This document shows, piece by piece, positions 51,851 to 60,174 of a stretch of DNA of 64,000 bases. The stretch is from Desertibacillus haloalkaliphilus (GTDB lineage: Bacteria; Bacillota; Bacilli; Bacillales; KJ1-10-99): contig NZ_JAHPIV010000003.1 in the NCBI RefSeq assembly GCF_019039105.1, positions 258,666 to 322,665 of the forward strand, written 5' to 3'. Below the pieces are notes generated by a model. It searched no databases and was not told the DNA's origin. It was given only the letters and a program-made list of their open reading frames with translations. Position 1 is the stretch's first letter, and every line of letters starts with the position of its first letter. The translations under genes were made by a program, and so were the position numbers.

Positions 51851-52720
51851 ATGAATCGAAATCAAGTTTTTCATCAGTTGCTTCACAGTGGTGATGACAT
51901 CCTTGTCGCACCAGGTGCTGCAAATGCCATTACGGCACGTTTAATTGAGGAGGCTGGCTTTCCTGTTACGTATATTACGGGAGCGGGTTTGTCGAATTCA
52001 ATGTTAGGTCTAGCTGATGTTGGATTGCTTTCATTTAAAGAAGTATTAGATCAAGTGAAGTATATTTGCGATGCTATCGAGATCCCCGTGATTGCCGACG
52101 GTGATACTGGTTTTGGAAATGCTGTCAATACAATTCGAACGGTCAAGGAGTTTGAAAAGGCGGGGGTTTCTGCCATTCAACTAGAGGATCAATTCACCCC
52201 AAAAAAGTGTGGGCACTTTGAAGGCAAACAAATCGTTCCAGTCAGCGAGATGGTAAATAAAATAAAAGCGGCTGTTGATGCAAGGCAAGACCAACATTTC
52301 AAAATCATCGCGAGAACAGATGCAAGGGCGATTGAGGGGTTTGACTCTGCGATTGAGCGGGCTGAGCAGTTTATCGAAGCGGGTGCAGATATTACCTTTG
52401 TTGAAGCGCCGCAGTCCGTTGCGGAAATGCAAACGATTCCTGAGCGATTAGGGTCGACTCCCCAAGTCGCTAATATGGTGGAGCATGGAAAAACACCGCT
52501 GGTGGTAAATGATGAATTAGAGAAGATGGGATTTAAGCTTGTTCTTTACGCAAACTTTTTGCAAAGACGGGCGATTCGAGCGATGCAGGAAGCTCTTGAA
52601 GGGTTGAAGAATGAGAATACAACGTCTGCTTTTATGGACGAGATCATTTCAATGAAAGAACGAAACCGTCTCACCCGATTAGATGAAATTAAGAAGCTTG
52701 AAGAACAATTTATGAAGTGA
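51851..52720 (+). CDS. Isocitrate lyase/PEP mutase superfamily lyase (PrpB-like)
   Basis: 289 aa, ATG at 51851 after AGATAGGTGAG. TIM-barrel lyase with 'VADGDTGFGNAVNTIRTVKEFEKAGVSAIQLEDQFTPKKCGHFEGKQIV', which contains the metal-binding Asp residues and the catalytic KKCGH loop. 'IIARTDAR' and 'ADITFVEAPQS' follow. Could be 2-methylisocitrate lyase, 2,3-dimethylmalate lyase or oxaloacetate decarboxylase. In this operon it probably cleaves the acid imported by TctABC. Confidence 0.88.
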   Translation: MNRNQVFHQLLHSGDDILVAPGAANAITARLIEEAGFPVTYITGAGLSNSMLGLADVGLLSFKEVLDQVKYICDAIEIPVIADGDTGFGNAVNTIRTVKEFEKAGVSAIQLEDQFTPKKCGHFEGKQIVPVSEMVNKIKAAVDARQDQHFKIIARTDARAIEGFDSAIERAEQFIEAGADITFVEAPQSVAEMQTIPERLGSTPQVANMVEHGKTPLVVNDELEKMGFKLVLYANFLQRRAIRAMQEALEGLKNENTTSAFMDEIISMKERNRLTRLDEIKKLEEQFMK

Positions 52721-52723
52721 CAC

Positions 52724-53248
52724 ATGCTTAATTTCCTACTATTTCTAGGGGTTGCAGCTATCGGAGGTTTTGTTGGATTAAAGCTTAGGCTACCGGTGGG
52801 TGCGATGCTTGGTGCTATGATGGCTGTTGCGCTCTCGCAATCATTTGGGATTTTAGAGTTTGAGAGTGGGGGAGGCTTGTTATTTGGTCTTCAAATTGCT
52901 TTAGGTGCGATGCTTGGTGTAACGTTTATCAATTTTAAAAAAGAGTATGTCAAACAGCTGTCGTTCACCATAGTGGTACTCACGCTTGGACTTGTGTTAA
53001 TGGTGGTCATCATCGTCTCGGTGTTGATGATTGTCACTGATTTAAGTTTACCGATTACGATCTTATCATCATCACCTGGAGCAATCTATGAGATGGCCAT
53101 GCTTGCAAAGTTAGTAGAAGAAGATGCCCCAGCTGTTGTGTTTTTGCATTTGGCAAGGGTTGTGATTATCATGTCACTATTTCCGTTTGTGTTGAAATAT
53201 TTTCTGAAGTTGTTAACGAGTAGAGAAAAGGATGAAAAATGCTCATGA
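52724..53248 (+). CDS. AbrB-family (AbrB_dup) membrane protein, first half
   Basis: 174 aa, ATG at 52724 three nt after the lyase stop. About five membrane segments: 'AAIGGFVGLKLRLPVGAMLGAMMAVAL', 'GLQIALGAMLGVTFI', 'ITILSSSPGAIYEMAMLAKLVEEDAPAVVFLHLARVVIIM'. This is one Gneg_AbrB_dup unit. Most family members carry two such units in one about 350-aa protein. The partner unit is the next gene. Confidence 0.8.
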   Translation: MLNFLLFLGVAAIGGFVGLKLRLPVGAMLGAMMAVALSQSFGILEFESGGGLLFGLQIALGAMLGVTFINFKKEYVKQLSFTIVVLTLGLVLMVVIIVSVLMIVTDLSLPITILSSSPGAIYEMAMLAKLVEEDAPAVVFLHLARVVIIMSLFPFVLKYFLKLLTSREKDEKCS

Positions 53249-53730
53249 TACGATGGATACAGTTACTAATGCTAGCGTGTATAGGCGGTTTGCTAGGGCA
53301 TTGGGCAGGCATTCCTGTAGGTGCGTTGTTAGGGGCACTTCTATTTGTAGCGGTTTATCAAGTGATGACACACAAATTGCCGGTCATTCCTGCGAATGCA
53401 AAACGAGCCATCCAAATGTTATTAGGAGCAAACATTGGTCTTGCCTTTTCAAGCGAGACGGTAGCGGTTATGAAAAGCATCTGGCTTCCAGCACTACTGA
53501 TTCCATTGCTTCAACTGTCAATCGGGGTCATCATAGGGCTGATTTTAATTAGGTTTTTAAAAATCGACATTGCGACCGCATTTTGTTGCTCAGTTCCAGC
53601 TGGGATGAGTGAAATTGCTTTTTTAGCTGAGACGTACAAAGCGTCATTACCATTAGTTGTAACTGTGCATATTTGTCGGGTTTTCTTTCTAGTATTTACA
53701 ATACCGTTTATCATTTATTTAATTTTATAA
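53239..53730 (+). CDS. AbrB-family (AbrB_dup) membrane protein, second half
   Basis: 163 aa, ATG at 53239, ten nt inside the previous gene in another frame. 'ACIGGLLGHWAGIPVGALLGALLFVAV', 'RAIQMLLGANIGLAFSSETV', 'TAFCCSVPAGMSEIAFLAETYKASLPLVVTVHICRVFFLV' mirrors the first half. The two probably form a heteromeric transporter, possibly a second importer or exporter for the same acid. Confidence 0.8.
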   Translation: MLMIRWIQLLMLACIGGLLGHWAGIPVGALLGALLFVAVYQVMTHKLPVIPANAKRAIQMLLGANIGLAFSSETVAVMKSIWLPALLIPLLQLSIGVIIGLILIRFLKIDIATAFCCSVPAGMSEIAFLAETYKASLPLVVTVHICRVFFLVFTIPFIIYLIL

Positions 53731-53743
53731 GGGGCGAGGAAAA

Positions 53744-54517
53744 ATGAATACTGAAAACAAATCGAATGTACAATCGCAATTTGGAAAAAGTGCAGAGAGT
53801 TATGTGACGAGTAAATGGCATGCAAAAGGTGCAGACTTAGCAAAGCTTGTTGATATTGCGGAGCTTGATGGAAGTGAACGTGTGTTAGATATCGCTACTG
53901 GTGGAGGGCACGTTGCCAATGCATTGGCACCATCGGTTAAGCAGGTGACTGCGTATGATTTAACAACGGAGATTTTGGCTGCGGCGAAGTCATTCATTGA
54001 ATCAAATGGATTTCAAAATGTTGAGTTTGTGCAAGGGGATGCGGAACAAATGCCTTTTGCTGATGAAGCATTTGATGTAGTTACGTGTCGGATTGCTGCC
54101 CACCATTTCCCTAACCCAGAGTCTTTTGTACAAGAGAGTTTCCGCTCCTTAAAACAAGGCGGTCAATTTTTACTGATTGATAATGTTTCTCCGGAACGAG
54201 AGGATTTCGATCACTTCTATAATAAAGTCGAAAAAGATAGAGACTATAGCCATCACCGTGCTTGGAAAAAGTCCGAGTGGTTAAAGATGTTGGAGGAAGC
54301 TGGTTTTGAAATTGAAGAAACGCACCGATTTACGAAAACGTTTGTCTTTGAAGACTGGTGCAATCGTATGAATGTTTCAGAAGAAGAGAAAAACAACCTT
54401 TCTGCGTATATGATCGCCGCATCCGAAGAACATCACGGCAAGTTCCGGATTAAGGTAGAGAACGGTAAGGTATATTCATTTATGGGAGAATCGATACTAA
54501 TCAAAGCTGTGAAGTAG
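53744..54517 (+). CDS. Class I SAM-dependent methyltransferase (UbiE/YcgJ-like)
   Basis: 257 aa, ATG at 53744 after GGGGCGAGG. Motif I 'VLDIATGGGHVANALAP', then 'AYDLTTEILAAAKSFI', 'VQGDAEQMPFADEAFDVVTCRIAAHHF' and 'LKQGGQFLLIDNVSPE'. Substrate unknown. The 13-nt gap after the transporter genes suggests co-transcription. A palindromic hairpin closes the operon. Confidence 0.88.
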   Translation: MNTENKSNVQSQFGKSAESYVTSKWHAKGADLAKLVDIAELDGSERVLDIATGGGHVANALAPSVKQVTAYDLTTEILAAAKSFIESNGFQNVEFVQGDAEQMPFADEAFDVVTCRIAAHHFPNPESFVQESFRSLKQGGQFLLIDNVSPEREDFDHFYNKVEKDRDYSHHRAWKKSEWLKMLEEAGFEIEETHRFTKTFVFEDWCNRMNVSEEEKNNLSAYMIAASEEHHGKFRIKVENGKVYSFMGESILIKAVK

Positions 54518-54521
54518 TTGC

Positions 54522-54572
54522 ATAGCGGTGCCAGGCACTAAGGGTGCCTGGCACCGCTATTTGGCACCGCTA
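54522..54572 (+). terminator. Palindrome-derived hairpin closing the tct operon
   Basis: ATAGCGGTGCCAGGCAC and GTGCCTGGCACCGCTAT form a perfect 17-bp stem five nt after the stop codon. It is followed by another GGCACCGCTATT and TTATTTTATTT. Contains GGTGCC-W-GGCACC cores. Confidence 0.75.
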
Positions 54573-54755
54573 TTTATTTTATTTAAATAGGCAGACCTTG
54601 CATGCAATGGAAGCGAAAAGCACATGAACTCCCCCTTGTTAGTTGTTAAACTTAAAAGATGGTCTCAATTTGGAATGGATAGTCTACAGAAGACCTTTAT
54701 TTTAAGTTATCTTATAGTATTTATTATTTCGTTTTGAAATAGTAAGGGGGAACCT

Positions 54756-57700
54756 ATGAAAATAGATTCAATCAATAAGTCGAAAACAATGATTTTTGCA
54801 CTTATCTTTTTAATGATATTCAATGGATTTTTTAGCGCTTTTCCAGCTTTAGCGGAAAGTGACAGTCAACCGCCTGTCATTCACTCCGTTGAAGTTACAC
54901 CACAAGAAGCGGGAGTCGGTGATAAAGTAAATGTTCGGGCAGAAATCACGGATGATAAATCAGGCGTGAAAAGTTCAGTGCTCAGATTTTATACGCCATC
55001 CAAAAACCGTTTTGAACGTGTTGGGTTAGAATACAATGAAAAAACCGAGTTATGGGAAGGCGAGTACGAGGTCAAAGAAACAGACGAAGCAGGTCGCTGG
55101 ACGCTCTGGTTTATCGACGCCTATGATCATGCAGGAAATTCGCACAGCTATAATCCGATAGATTTTGAGAATGCATCTGAAATAGGCTTTGATGTGGTCA
55201 ATCCAAATGGGGATAGTACACCACCTGTTATAAGTAGTGTCAAAGTAATGCCTCAAGAAGTAGAAGTCGGTGACAGAGTAAAGGTTGAGGCAGAAGTCAC
55301 GGATGATAAATCAGGCGTGAAAAGTTCAACACTGAGATTTTACACGCCGTCAGAAAACCGATTTGAACGTGTTCCGCTAGAGTACAATCAGGAGAGCGGG
55401 TTATGGGAAGGTGAGTATGAGGTCAAGGAAATGGACGAAGAAGGCCGCTGGACGCTCTGGTTTATCGATGCCTACGATTATGCAGGAAATTCGCATAGCT
55501 ATGATGCGGTAGATTTTGATAATGCTACTGAAATAGGCTTTGATGTAATTAATCCGGATGAAGATCGTGAAGCGCCGGTGATAAGCCGTGTAGAAGTAAC
55601 ACCGCAAGAGGTGGAAGTTGGCGGTAAAGTGATTGTACAAGCTGAAATTACCGATGATAAATCAGGTGTGAAAAGTTCAACACTGAGATTTTATACGCCA
55701 TCACAAAATCGTTTTGAACGCGTTGGATTAAAGTACAATGAAGAAACAGAATTGTGGGAAGGCGAATATGAGGTCAAGGAAACAGATGAAGCAGGGCGTT
55801 GGGCGCTTTGGTTTATCGATGCCTACGATTATGCAGGTAATTCACAAAGCTATAATCCGATCGATTTTGAAAATGCATTTGACATAGGCTTTGATGTAAA
55901 AGCTCATTCACCTGATGAGGGTGTTGACACTCCAGAAGCGATTGAACCATTGCCACACCATTACACGACAAACAACGAGACATGGAGTTATAAAAGTATA
56001 GATGGCGACTTGTTTATTGGACCTGAGTCTGTCTTAACGATTAATGGTAACGTGACAATTAACGGTGATGTCTATGTACTTGGTGCGATCCGAAATTATG
56101 GAGACCTAACGATTACAGGTACACTGCATGCTAGGTCTATGAATTGGGGTGGGAGTTCTACGCTTTATCATGGGACGGTGCTCATGCAGGGAGGATCTAA
56201 CCAAATTAGTTCGATGCACGTTTCAAACCAAATGTATGAGGTGCCTGTTGAGTTATATAATGACGACTTTGTTGTGAGCGATGGGCAGATCGAGCTTGTT
56301 GGTGCAACTGTACCTGTGATTGATTTATATATTGATGCTAAAAAGGTTGATGTAAAGCATGATGGTACATTTTCAATCGAACTGGAAGATGTGACTGCTA
56401 ACGAGATCACGTACACAATGGTTGATGTGTTTGGGAATGAGCGTGCACAAGCAATTAAGGTCGTATATGAAGGAGTACCTGTCTGGGAAGAAGATGAGAC
56501 GCTTTTAATTGAAGCAATAGAAGAGACAAGTATCTCATTATCATGGGGTGCCGCAGTTGAAGAGGACGGTATCGCCTACTACCACTTGTATCAAGATGGA
56601 GAGGCGGTCGCCCAAGTCGATGGGACAGAGACGAGTTACGTATTTACTGACCTCAATTCATCGACTGAATATGAGTTTATGGTAGAGGCAGAAGGTGTAT
56701 CTGGCAAACGATCTGAGCCGTTGGAGATAATGGTTAAAACGGAAAAGTCAGCTGAAGAAATTGCAGAAGAGACGGTTGATGAGGCGTTTTCTGTCATCGA
56801 TTCTCTACCAAGTAAAGGTGAATTAGTTTTAGCGGACAGAGCCGATGTCGAAACAGCAAGAGGGTTGGTAGAGGAAGCGATTCAACTAGGTGCTAGTGAA
56901 GACGATATTAAGAATCTATCGAAGTTGGTTGAATTAGAGGAAGAGGTTGAGGAACTAGAGACTCAGGCAGAAGCAAGGGAAAAGGCTCTTCTTGCAGCGG
57001 AGACAGCGATTGAAGCGTTGCCGGATGAAGCAGAGCTTACAATCGAGGATCAGCCAGCTGTTGAAGAGGCAAGAGAGTTAGTCGAACAAGCTACTGATTT
57101 AGGCGCAAGTGAAATGGATATTGAAAAATTACCGAAACTAGTGGCTTTAGAAGAAAAAATCAGAGAGTTGGAACGCGAGGCAAAGGCAATAGCTGCGCTT
57201 CAAGAAGTGGAGACAGCGATCGAAGCGTTGCCGAGTGTGGACGAACTGACACTTGATGATAAGCCAGCGGTTGAACAAGTTCGTGAAAAAGTAAGGGAAG
57301 TAGATGAGCTAGGTATAAGCGAACTAGATGTTGATAACCTTACTAAATTGGTTGATCTAGAAGACAGGATAACAGAGTTAAAATTCCAGTTAGAGGCTAG
57401 AGAAGTGGCTGAAGGTGCAATCGATCGCTTACCGTCCGTCGATTCTTTGACAGAAATAAATGAACCAAATGTAAGGACTGCGAGAGATTTAGTAGATGAG
57501 GCTGTCGAATTAGGAGTTGTTGAATCTGAGATTACGAATCTCGATAAACTGATTGCGTTGGAAAAGAAACTCTCACAGTTAAAGCAGGAAAAGCGTATAT
57601 CGTTAGCTGATCTGAAGGATCTACCAGACAAAAATGATGTCCAGTTAACGGATGTGCCTACGCATTGGGCGAGGGATGATATTAATACACTAACGAAAAA

Positions 57701-58175
57701 GGAGATCATTTTAGGTTACCCAGATTCTTCTTTCGGTCCCGATCGAAATATTAGCCGTGCGGAAGTCATGGTTATTGTTTCAAGAATTGTAACCCCATTT
57801 GCTGATGGGGAGCAGTTAGAATGGACCTTTGAGGATTCGGCACCTGAATGGGCGAGAGATGCGATCCTTGGTGGCGTTTCTCTTGGGTTGATTCAAGGTT
57901 ATCCTTCGAATGAGTTTGGTGCAGGTGATCAAATTACTCGAGCAGAGTTAGTGATGATTTTAAATCGTGTCGTAGAGCTCGTCGATGAAAATGATCAAAA
58001 GAATATAGAGTCTACAGTTGAATTTAACGATGAAATCCCTGAGTGGGCGCAAGAAGAAATTAAGACGATCACACAACTGGGCATCATCAATGGATATGAT
58101 GATCAAACATTCAGACCACAAGCTAAGGCAACAAGAGCTGAAGTAGCAGCTGTGATGAACAGACTACTGCAATAA
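54756..58175 (+). CDS. Large secreted SLH protein with three Ig-like repeats, FN3 and helical repeats
   Basis: 1139 aa, ATG at 54756 after AAGGGGGAACC. Signal peptide 1-34 (ALAES). Three nearly identical about 117-aa modules span about 40-390 ('PPVI.SV.V.PQE', 'EITDDKSGVKSS', 'LRFYTPS', 'LWFIDAYD'). A 'polymer-forming'-like segment ('LTINGNVTINGDVYVLGAI') lies at about 425-470. An FN3-like domain lies at about 580-665 ('SISLSWGAAVEEDGIAYYHLY'). Four about 65-aa helical repeats ('IEALP....LT..D.PAVE.ARE.V..A..LG') lie at about 670-950. Three SLH domains end the protein (about 960-1139). It probably coats the wall via pyruvylated polymer; binding target unknown. Confidence 0.9.
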   Translation: MKIDSINKSKTMIFALIFLMIFNGFFSAFPALAESDSQPPVIHSVEVTPQEAGVGDKVNVRAEITDDKSGVKSSVLRFYTPSKNRFERVGLEYNEKTELWEGEYEVKETDEAGRWTLWFIDAYDHAGNSHSYNPIDFENASEIGFDVVNPNGDSTPPVISSVKVMPQEVEVGDRVKVEAEVTDDKSGVKSSTLRFYTPSENRFERVPLEYNQESGLWEGEYEVKEMDEEGRWTLWFIDAYDYAGNSHSYDAVDFDNATEIGFDVINPDEDREAPVISRVEVTPQEVEVGGKVIVQAEITDDKSGVKSSTLRFYTPSQNRFERVGLKYNEETELWEGEYEVKETDEAGRWALWFIDAYDYAGNSQSYNPIDFENAFDIGFDVKAHSPDEGVDTPEAIEPLPHHYTTNNETWSYKSIDGDLFIGPESVLTINGNVTINGDVYVLGAIRNYGDLTITGTLHARSMNWGGSSTLYHGTVLMQGGSNQISSMHVSNQMYEVPVELYNDDFVVSDGQIELVGATVPVIDLYIDAKKVDVKHDGTFSIELEDVTANEITYTMVDVFGNERAQAIKVVYEGVPVWEEDETLLIEAIEETSISLSWGAAVEEDGIAYYHLYQDGEAVAQVDGTETSYVFTDLNSSTEYEFMVEAEGVSGKRSEPLEIMVKTEKSAEEIAEETVDEAFSVIDSLPSKGELVLADRADVETARGLVEEAIQLGASEDDIKNLSKLVELEEEVEELETQAEAREKALLAAETAIEALPDEAELTIEDQPAVEEARELVEQATDLGASEMDIEKLPKLVALEEKIRELEREAKAIAALQEVETAIEALPSVDELTLDDKPAVEQVREKVREVDELGISELDVDNLTKLVDLEDRITELKFQLEAREVAEGAIDRLPSVDSLTEINEPNVRTARDLVDEAVELGVVESEITNLDKLIALEKKLSQLKQEKRISLADLKDLPDKNDVQLTDVPTHWARDDINTLTKKEIILGYPDSSFGPDRNISRAEVMVIVSRIVTPFADGEQLEWTFEDSAPEWARDAILGGVSLGLIQGYPSNEFGAGDQITRAELVMILNRVVELVDENDQKNIESTVEFNDEIPEWAQEEIKTITQLGIINGYDDQTFRPQAKATRAEVAAVMNRLLQ

Positions 58176-58180
58176 TTTAA

Positions 58181-58226
58181 GAAGAGACTGAGACAAAAGG
58201 TTTTACCTTTTGTCTCAGTCTCTTCT
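58181..58226. terminator. Bidirectional terminator between the SLH gene and the stalk protein gene
   Basis: GAAGAGACTGAGACAAAAGGT and its exact complement form a perfect 21-bp stem with a 3-nt loop. Convergent genes lie on both sides. Confidence 0.92.
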
Positions 58227-58234
58227 TTTCTTTG

Positions 58235-58255
58235 AGCGGGTGCCTGGCACCCGCT
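58235..58255. repeat. GGTGCC-T-GGCACC palindrome abutting a stop codon
   Basis: Arms AGCGGGTGCC and GGCACCCGCT with a central T, a perfect 21-nt palindrome ending one base before the stop codon of the minus-strand gene. Confidence 0.85.
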
Positions 58256-58256
58256 A

Positions 58257-58943
58257 TTAATAAACCTCGCCAGAAATAAACACTTCATCATCTCCACCAC
58301 CGAGGGTGCCGGTGCCTTCAATTGTTAGTTCATTCACGCCACCAATGTTGAATGTAACCTCTGCGAATGGATCATCTTCGGTCACTTTTACTTCGCGGAT
58401 GACCGTGTCGCCGTTTTTGAACTTTAATGTTGCTTGGTTATCTGTTAGTAAGTGGATATCAAATGATACTGTTTGGTATGTGTTTCCTGTTTCAAATGCA
58501 AATGCTTTTGAAGCAGAATTAAGTTGTGAGAATAAGAGACCATCTGGATAGAGATTACCTTCTCGGTTTACATACTGTGGGTCAATCGTCTTTTCGATAA
58601 AATAACGGTCACGAACGAGGGATAAGTCGTTAACAGACGTTCTTTCATTGGTTTCGCCAATGAGTACTGTTCTTGTGTCAGACTTCCAATCTATTGCAAC
58701 ATCAAAGGCATCTCCAACCGCACGTACAGGTAGATATGTATTTCCTTGGTAGACAATGGCTGAGAGGTTTTGTCCATCACGTGATGGTTGCCAAGCTTCG
58801 CCATCAATTTGGAAATCAATACGGTGATCTAAGTGAGCGCGGACCGTCTCTAACATAGAGTTTGCCCCAGCTCCTGCGGCAAATCCTCCCACTAACGTTA
58901 CCGCTAATGCCCCGATACCAAACTTCTTCTTCAAATCTTTCAT
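58257..58943 (-). CDS. Exported stalk-domain protein
   Basis: 228 aa. ATG at 58943 has AGGGGA at suitable spacing; the ATG at 58952 would overlap that site. Basic start 'MKDLKKKFGIGALAVTLVGGFAAGAGANSM' is a signal peptide or anchor. One copper-amine-oxidase-type stalk domain follows: 'RIDFQIDGEAWQPSRDG', 'IVYQGNTYLPVRAVGDAFDVAIDWKSDTRTVLIG'. The C-terminal about 120 residues are a beta-sandwich ('VSFDIHLLTDNQATLKFKNGDTVIREVKV'), like NPCBM/carbohydrate-binding modules. No enzyme domain. Confidence 0.85.
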   Translation of the reverse strand: MKDLKKKFGIGALAVTLVGGFAAGAGANSMLETVRAHLDHRIDFQIDGEAWQPSRDGQNLSAIVYQGNTYLPVRAVGDAFDVAIDWKSDTRTVLIGETNERTSVNDLSLVRDRYFIEKTIDPQYVNREGNLYPDGLLFSQLNSASKAFAFETGNTYQTVSFDIHLLTDNQATLKFKNGDTVIREVKVTEDDPFAEVTFNIGGVNELTIEGTGTLGGGDDEVFISGEVY

Positions 58944-58974
58944 TGAAAACATCCCCTATTCATTTTGTTATACA

Positions 58975-59003
58975 GGGGTCTGACCCCTTAAATGGACAAA
59001 TAA
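58975..59003. repeat. GGGGTCTGACCCC repeat
   Basis: Core 58975-58987 followed by TTAAATGGACAAATAATGG, the same flank as the copies at 39155 and 39928. Confidence 0.85.
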
Positions 59004-59071
59004 TGGTGGATTATCCTTCTGGAGTGAACAAATTGCCGTTAATAGAGGTTAAATATAACATATTGTGTGTA

Positions 59072-59104
59072 ATGTTTAATAGGGGTCTGACCCCTATTAA
59101 ACAT
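59072..59104. repeat. Perfect 33-nt palindrome containing a stop codon
   Basis: Arms ATGTTTAATAGGGGTC and GACCCCTATTAAACAT with central T. The core is GGGGTCTGACCCC (59082-59094). The minus-strand gene next to it reads its last codons CAT GTT TAA out of the right arm. Confidence 0.9.
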
Positions 59105-59552
59105 GCCAGTCATACAGTGAGCGCACGGGGGGATCAAGCGGTTCAGCTGTATAACTGTATTCAGGGAGTTCATAGATTTCAAATTCCGCTGTCACGGTCT
59201 CGTCGTCCAATGCAACTTCAACAAACCATGGTTGAAACACATTTAGTCCTTTGTCAGAAAAGAGATATTCAATCGCTAGTGTATTGGTTACATACCGCTC
59301 ATTATTTGTTGCGTTTTCTAGCGGAACCTCATAGATCGCAAGTGGTTCATTTGGTTCAGAAGCTATATACCACTTAAAGCGGATGTTTGTATATGTATGA
59401 TGCAATAACCGAACAATGACGGTAACGGCGTGGTTTTTTTGTGTGAATCGATTTGTGAGTCCAATTGGTGTGAAGTCAGGGCTGGCCTCTTCACAAATCG
59501 TAATCTCTTTAATCTGACTTTTGAGCTTGTCTACTTGCTGACGTTCGCCCAT
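59097..59552 (-). CDS. Unrecognised protein, beta-rich
   Basis: 151 aa, ATG at 59552 after AAAGGA. No signal or membrane segment. Beta-rich core resembling an Ig-like fold: 'FTQKNHAVTVIVRLLHHTYTNIRFKWYIASEPNEPLAIYEVPLENA' and 'FVEVALDDETVTAEFEIYEL'. Overlaps the upstream gene by 22 nt, so the two are probably co-translated. Function unknown. Confidence 0.65.
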   Translation of the reverse strand: MGERQQVDKLKSQIKEITICEEASPDFTPIGLTNRFTQKNHAVTVIVRLLHHTYTNIRFKWYIASEPNEPLAIYEVPLENATNNERYVTNTLAIEYLFSDKGLNVFQPWFVEVALDDETVTAEFEIYELPEYSYTAEPLDPPVRSLYDWHV

Positions 59553-59842
59553 AAGCAGTCCTTTAGTCTCTGTGACTTTGTATATGAAACGATCGTCCCG
59601 ATTGATTTAGTTCGCCCTGTGGACTGATATGATCTAGAGGGATTTTGAAAGGAATTGGGTTGCCGGTTCATGTCCTCATTACCTTCTGAAACTGTGGCGA
59701 CGCTTTCGTAACTTTGTATATGAGCTTTAAATGGTGCAATCGCGTTAGCTCGCTCAACTTTTCGATTAGCTCGTTTCCGTGCTCTTTGTTTCATCCATTC
59801 ATTCGTATACGGGTGTATCGGAACATTCCAATAAGATAACAA
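59531..59842 (-). CDS. Unrecognised small basic protein
   Basis: 103 aa from TTG at 59842, with GGGGGAG about 6 nt upstream and a good promoter 45 nt before it. Arg/Lys-rich ('WMKQRARKRANRKVERANAIAP'), probably largely disordered. Overlaps the next gene on the same strand. No family recognised. Confidence 0.55.
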   Translation of the reverse strand: MLSYWNVPIHPYTNEWMKQRARKRANRKVERANAIAPFKAHIQSYESVATVSEGNEDMNRQPNSFQNPSRSYQSTGRTKSIGTIVSYTKSQRLKDCLWANVSK

Positions 59843-59887
59843 TCTAAACTCCCCCTATTCCATGAAATGTAAAACTAGTTAAATATA

Positions 59888-59916
59888 ACTATAAAGTGAC
59901 ATAAACAAGCTGTCAA
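59888..59916 (-). promoter_or_regulatory. Sigma-A promoter of the two unknown genes
   Basis: On the minus strand TTGACA (59916-59911), 17-nt spacer, TATAGT (59893-59888). This is the best sigma-A match seen in the window. Confidence 0.7.
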
Positions 59917-59945
59917 CAGTGAAAACTGTCACTTTGGAATTTTCA
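59893..59945. promoter_or_regulatory. Inverted repeat over the promoter
   Basis: AAAGTGACA and TGTCACTTT are perfect 9-bp arms. The left arm lies within the spacer and -10 edge and the right arm upstream of the -35, as expected for an operator with looping. Confidence 0.5.
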
Positions 59946-60174
59946 AACAATAGAGATGTGAGCCCTTGTTTCACCTAGCTTCTTGAAGGTTTCACTGTAT
60001 TAGTGGGCGTAAAATAGAAGCTGATAGGGATAGGTGAATTTGTCGAATATAGTAAAAATGTCGTAGGTATCTGTTAAATTTTGTCGAATCTTTTTGTTAA
60101 AAAACATGTTATTTTGAGTTCGGTGTATGCCCGTTAATAAATGGTATAATAAAGGAAAAGGCGAAGGAGTGATC

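Larger units (their letters stand above)
59843..60174. other. Divergent regulatory region
   Basis: Apart from the promoter and inverted repeat listed here, it has a direct repeat TTTGTCGAAT at 60039 and 60080 and a TATAAT at 60144-60149 that may drive the Uma2 gene. No gene seen. Confidence 0.45.

Noticed and set aside
57200..57709. 169-codon open frame on the minus strand
   Set aside because: Ser-rich shadow of the helical repeats in the 1139-aa SLH gene.
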